Below are positions 7,547-10,464 of a stretch of DNA of 10,464 bases, one piece after another; within the stretch, counting starts at the first letter, position 1; each line of letters starts with the position of its first letter. Location: the NCBI GenBank assembly GCA_003533095.1, contig DOEL01000029.1, positions 15,023 through 25,486 of the forward strand, read 5' to 3'. The notes beneath the pieces were generated by a model that saw nothing but the letters and a program-made list of their open reading frames with translations, searched no databases and was not told where the DNA came from. The DNA is from Methylophilaceae bacterium (lineage in GTDB: Bacteria > Pseudomonadota > Gammaproteobacteria > Burkholderiales > Methylophilaceae). Position numbers and translations under genes: made by a program.

Positions 7547-8833
7547 CTATGTTTTTATAATACTTTCTAATACATCAAAGTATGTGGGGAATGTTTTATT
7601 CACACATGCTGGATCATTAATTGTGATCGGAATATTTTTAAGGCTAACCAATGAGAAACACATTGCTATTCGATGGTCATCATAAGTATCGATTTCTACA
7701 TTTTCGTTGATGTGAAGTGGAGGTGTAATTTCGATAAAATCTTTACCTTCAACAACCGCTGCACCCAACTTTTTAAGTTCAGTTGCCATAGCTTTAATAC
7801 GATCAGTTTCTTTAACGCGCCAACTTCCAATGTTGTGAAGTTTAGTCGTACCATTTGCAAATAAAGCTAAAACCGCGAGTGTCATTGCAGCATCTGGAAT
7901 ATGGTTGCAATCAAGATTGATTGCCTGGAGTGCTTTAACTTTTGAAATCTTGATCGATGTTTCAAGCATTTGAATTTTAGCGCCCATAAGAGTTAGGGCT
8001 TCAGTAAATTTCACATCACCTTGAATACTATTTTTTCCAATACCTTTAATTTCAATATTACCAGCAAGCGCACCGGCGGCTAAGAAGTATGAAGCTGATG
8101 AGGCGTCACCCTCAACAAATATCTCTCCCGGACTCACATAAGCACTTGAGCTTGGAATAACAAAATGTTGCCAATCTATTTTTTTTACATGCACACCAAA
8201 TCGACTCATAAGATTAAGCGTGATATCAATATAAGGTTTTGAAATTAAATCTCCGATGATTTCGATAGACACTTCTTTTTTTGTAAGTGGAATCGCCATC
8301 AATAGGGCCGTTAAGAATTGACTTGAAATATCACCTCTAATTTTTACTGAACTGTTAATAATAATTTCAGAAGGAGATATTTTTAACGGGGGATAACCTT
8401 CTTGATTGAGATAAGTGATATTTGCATTTAATTGTAAAAGAGCATCGACGAGATCTTTAATAGGGCGCTCATGCATTCGAGGCACGCCACTTAGTATGTA
8501 ATTACCTTGACTAAAAGATAATGCTGCGGTGAGTGGTCTAAAGGCAGTACCTGCATTGCCTAAAAAAATTTCAGCTGATTTATTTTTGAACTGACCTTGA
8601 GAACCTTTAATGTGAATGTCACCATTCTTATTTTGTGACAGATCGACTTGAAGTATTTTTAGCGCTTCAATCATATGATGCGTATCGTCTGATTGAAGCG
8701 GGTGTTTGATAATTGTCTCTCCATCTGCAATAGCAGATAAAAGAAGAATGCGATTAGTAATACTTTTAGATCCAGGGAGAGTGACTTGACCAGAAACAGA
8801 TTGAATGGCTTTTAATTTCTTTTGGTTTGTCAT
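7547..8833 (-). CDS. aroA: 3-phosphoshikimate 1-carboxyvinyltransferase (EPSP synthase)
   Basis: Sixth shikimate-pathway step: joins PEP to shikimate 3-phosphate to make EPSP on the way to chorismate. It has 428 residues. Substrate-binding motifs are intact: [10 protein letters not shown] with Lys23, Ser24 and Arg28, [10 protein letters not shown] at 92-101, SSQF at 170-173, catalytic Asp314 (PDAAM) and Glu342 (KETDR), then DDHRIAM near the end. The PEP-site loop reads GNAGTA followed by Phe98 where E. coli has Met; Gly95 and Pro100 are the class I residues, so it should be of the glyphosate-sensitive class (inference). The ATG lies 9 bp after the tyrA stop codon, and the TAG stop abuts the cmk ATG. 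Placement with tyrA fits a shared aromatic amino acid operon. Confidence 0.97.
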   Translation of the reverse strand: MTNQKKLKAIQSVSGQVTLPGSKSITNRILLLSAIADGETIIKHPLQSDDTHHMIEALKILQVDLSQNKNGDIHIKGSQGQFKNKSAEIFLGNAGTAFRPLTAALSFSQGNYILSGVPRMHERPIKDLVDALLQLNANITYLNQEGYPPLKISPSEIIINSSVKIRGDISSQFLTALLMAIPLTKKEVSIEIIGDLISKPYIDITLNLMSRFGVHVKKIDWQHFVIPSSSAYVSPGEIFVEGDASSASYFLAAGALAGNIEIKGIGKNSIQGDVKFTEALTLMGAKIQMLETSIKISKVKALQAINLDCNHIPDAAMTLAVLALFANGTTKLHNIGSWRVKETDRIKAMATELKKLGAAVVEGKDFIEITPPLHINENVEIDTYDDHRIAMCFSLVSLKNIPITINDPACVNKTFPTYFDVLESIIKT

Positions 8834-8842
8834 GCGCTTAAA

Positions 8843-9697
8843 TTAGTGAGACCATTCGTTTCGAGTTTTACTTGCATTTTCAAATAAAGCTAAAATCTTT
8901 TTAGCATCTTCGTGTTCAATAGCCTCTTTAAGTAATTTAATTTGATTTTCAAAGTGCTTAATATCTTCAAGAATAAATTTCTTATTTGCGAGCGTAATAT
9001 CTTTCCACATCTCAGGAGAGCTTGCCGCAATTCTTGTGAAATCTTTAAAGCCACTCGCAGCAAATTTTAAAAGTTCGTTAGCATTTGTTCTCTGAGTAAT
9101 CATATCCACAAGAGAAAAAGCTAATAAGTGAGGAAGATGGCTAATTGTCGAAAATATTTTGTCATGATCACTATGAGACATATTTGAAACTATAGCGCCT
9201 GCATTTTTCCAAAGCGTTCCGATCTTTTCTTTTGCTTCAAGCGACGTCTCTTGATCTGGCGTTAGTATGACATTTTTATTTTTAAATAAATCAATATGCG
9301 CAGCTACTGCACCATGTTTTTCAGATCCAGCAATAGGGTGCCCACCGATAAATTGCGAATAATGTGACCCTAAAATTTGTTTTGCTGATTCAATGACATC
9401 TGTTTTTGTACTACCCACATCAGTAATAATCGTCTGTGAAGATAAATGCGGTTTGATAGTGTTGAGTATGGAGGGAAATTGCGCAACAGGCGTTGCGATA
9501 ATAATAATATGTGCTTCAGCAATATCTTTCTTTAAGTCCTGGCTTGTTCGATCAATGAGCTTTAATTTAATAGCGTCTTTAAGATTATCTTGATTCCTGC
9601 CGACGCCCACAATATCAGACGCAAGACCTGATTTTTTAGCAGAAAGTGCAATAGATCCACCAATAAGACCGACACCAAAAATAAGAATTTTATTCAC
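8843..9697 (-). CDS. tyrA: Prephenate dehydrogenase (tyrosine biosynthesis)
   Basis: Oxidatively decarboxylates prephenate to 4-hydroxyphenylpyruvate using NAD(P). It has 284 residues: a stand-alone TyrA without the fused chorismate mutase of enterobacteria and without a C-terminal ACT domain. The Rossmann nucleotide loop GVGLIGGS is at 8-15, DVGSTK at 93-98 and the prephenate-site motif HPIAGSE at 120-126, followed by the helical dimerisation domain with SHLPHLLAFSL. The start codon is GTG (9695-9697). It is chosen because it puts the Rossmann strand at residues 3-8 as in the family and no in-frame ATG fits better. No Shine-Dalgarno sequence is visible. It lies 14 bp after bpt and 9 bp before aroA. 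Arogenate versus prephenate preference and NAD versus NADP use cannot be decided here. Confidence 0.95.
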   Translation of the reverse strand: MNKILIFGVGLIGGSIALSAKKSGLASDIVGVGRNQDNLKDAIKLKLIDRTSQDLKKDIAEAHIIIIATPVAQFPSILNTIKPHLSSQTIITDVGSTKTDVIESAKQILGSHYSQFIGGHPIAGSEKHGAVAAHIDLFKNKNVILTPDQETSLEAKEKIGTLWKNAGAIVSNMSHSDHDKIFSTISHLPHLLAFSLVDMITQRTNANELLKFAASGFKDFTRIAASSPEMWKDITLANKKFILEDIKHFENQIKLLKEAIEHEDAKKILALFENASKTRNEWSH

Positions 9698-9711
9698 TGT
9701 ATATAGTTGAT

Positions 9712-10464
9712 TTATTTGATATTGTTTAACAATTGAATTGTATCATGTTCACTATTAAATGATCGCCATTCGTTATTGATGAATAATTCAAAAGGCTTAA
9801 AGTGAGTTTTGTAATTCATCTTTTTACTCTCTTTAATCCAATAGCCTAAATACACATAATCTAATTTCTTTTCTATACACCAATTAATAAGCCATAGTAT
9901 GGAATAGGTGCCATAACTGAGCGATTTATCGTGTGTATCAAAAAATGTGTAGACCGCAGAAATGCCATCATCAATCACATCAACAAAACTTACTATTTTT
10001 AAATCATCTTGATCTTGAAATTGAATTAATCGACTATCAATATTACTCTGTAATAAAAATTCACTGTATTGGTTAATATCATCATCTGTAGTATTTGTTT
10101 TTTCATGCCTCATTTTTTGATATTCCAAGTAAAGCTTAAAATGATTTTCATGAAAGGAAAGCGGAAGTACCGAAGTTTGTAAATGCTGATGTTTCTTTAT
10201 GATTCTTTTAAAGTTTTTTGAAGATACAAAATTTTTAACATTGATACGAATAGGAATGCAAGCATTACAAAGCTCACAATAAGGCTTGTATGTAAATTTA
10301 CCGCTTCTTCGAAAGCCTTTTTTAATGAGATCGTTATAATGATGTTGGCTGATAAGGTGATGAGGGGTAGCTACTAAAGACTGAGAAGCAAGACCTTCTA
10401 TATAGCCACACGCGTAACTTGTCGTGACATAGAATTGAATCTTATGACTTGAAAGTTCGTCAGG
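9712..10464 (-). CDS. bpt: Aspartate/glutamate leucyltransferase, N-end rule (5' end beyond window)
   Basis: Bpt moves leucine from Leu-tRNA onto proteins starting with Asp or Glu, marking them for ClpS/ClpAP degradation. The open frame runs without a stop from 9712 to the right edge, giving 250 visible residues; only the start and probably a handful of residues are missing. An internal ATG at 10128 is not the start, because conserved sequence continues upstream of it. Numbered from the edge, the N-terminal transferase domain shows LVATPHHLI (30-38), FRRSGKFTYKPYC (51-63) and cysteines 19, 63, 66 and 69. The C-terminal domain shows the hallmark YLGYWIKESKKMNYKTHFKPFEL. It matches the Bpt/ATE family across its length; leucyl rather than arginyl specificity follows from bacterial family members and is inferred. 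It is 14 bp upstream of tyrA. Confidence 0.92.
   Translation of the reverse strand, partial: PDELSSHKIQFYVTTSYACGYIEGLASQSLVATPHHLISQHHYNDLIKKGFRRSGKFTYKPYCELCNACIPIRINVKNFVSSKNFKRIIKKHQHLQTSVLPLSFHENHFKLYLEYQKMRHEKTNTTDDDINQYSEFLLQSNIDSRLIQFQDQDDLKIVSFVDVIDDGISAVYTFFDTHDKSLSYGTYSILWLINWCIEKKLDYVYLGYWIKESKKMNYKTHFKPFELFINNEWRSFNSEHDTIQLLNNIK

Noticed and set aside
6909..9593. Plus-strand open frames opposite cmk, aroA and tyrA (6909-7106, 7673-7864, 9393-9593)
   Set aside because: Shadows of intact, strongly conserved minus-strand genes; no independent coding evidence.
9712..10128. A short 138-codon protein starting at the internal ATG at 10128
   Set aside because: The frame stays open to the window edge and the upstream part encodes the conserved N-terminal domain of Bpt, so this is one longer gene cut by the edge.
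1..10464. A hidden novel defence, mobile or toxin-antitoxin system
   Set aside because: Every stretch over 100 bp is accounted for by well-known core genes, and no direct repeats, integrase, transposase or foreign-looking composition was noticed.

Overview
The window is a densely packed piece of an AT-rich bacterial chromosome made up of housekeeping genes. The gene content and order (tyrA-aroA-cmk-rpsA-ihfB-lapB-pyrF, then metG and mrp) point to a proteobacterium, most likely a betaproteobacterium. The low GC, near-zero intergenic spacing and genes of ordinary length fit a genome-streamlined freshwater or marine lineage such as the Methylophilales (OM43 / Ca. Methylopumilus type). That placement is an inference from style and synteny, not from a phylogenetic marker search. 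No tRNA, rRNA, insertion sequence, CRISPR array or phage gene was seen.

Left side (1-2830): the 5' two thirds of mrp/apbC (Fe-S cluster carrier ATPase) runs leftward off the edge. metG (methionyl-tRNA synthetase) runs rightward. They diverge from an 83-bp gap whose two best promoter candidates overlap. The same divergent mrp/metG pair occurs in enterobacteria.

Middle and right (2831-10464): everything is on the minus strand. Read in transcription order from the right edge: bpt (N-end-rule leucyltransferase, N-terminus cut by the edge), tyrA (prephenate dehydrogenase), aroA (EPSP synthase), cmk (CMP kinase), rpsA (ribosomal protein S1), ihfB (IHF beta), a strong intrinsic terminator, then lapB (LPS regulator) and pyrF (OMP decarboxylase). 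pyrF meets metG stop codon to stop codon. Gaps are 14, 9, 0, 80, 8, 87 and -1 bp, so there are probably two transcription units, bpt-to-ihfB and lapB-pyrF. The 80-bp rpsA leader is the only non-trivial gap inside the first unit.

Functionally the block joins shikimate/tyrosine synthesis (aroA, tyrA), pyrimidine nucleotides (cmk, pyrF), translation (rpsA, metG), nucleoid architecture (ihfB), LPS homeostasis (lapB), Fe-S assembly (mrp) and protein turnover (bpt). No unknown gene system is present. The second-look items are regulatory: a possible S1 autoregulatory leader, almost no Shine-Dalgarno sequences, a lapB promoter embedded in the preceding terminator with a possibly leaderless mRNA, and the absence of lapA from its usual place.
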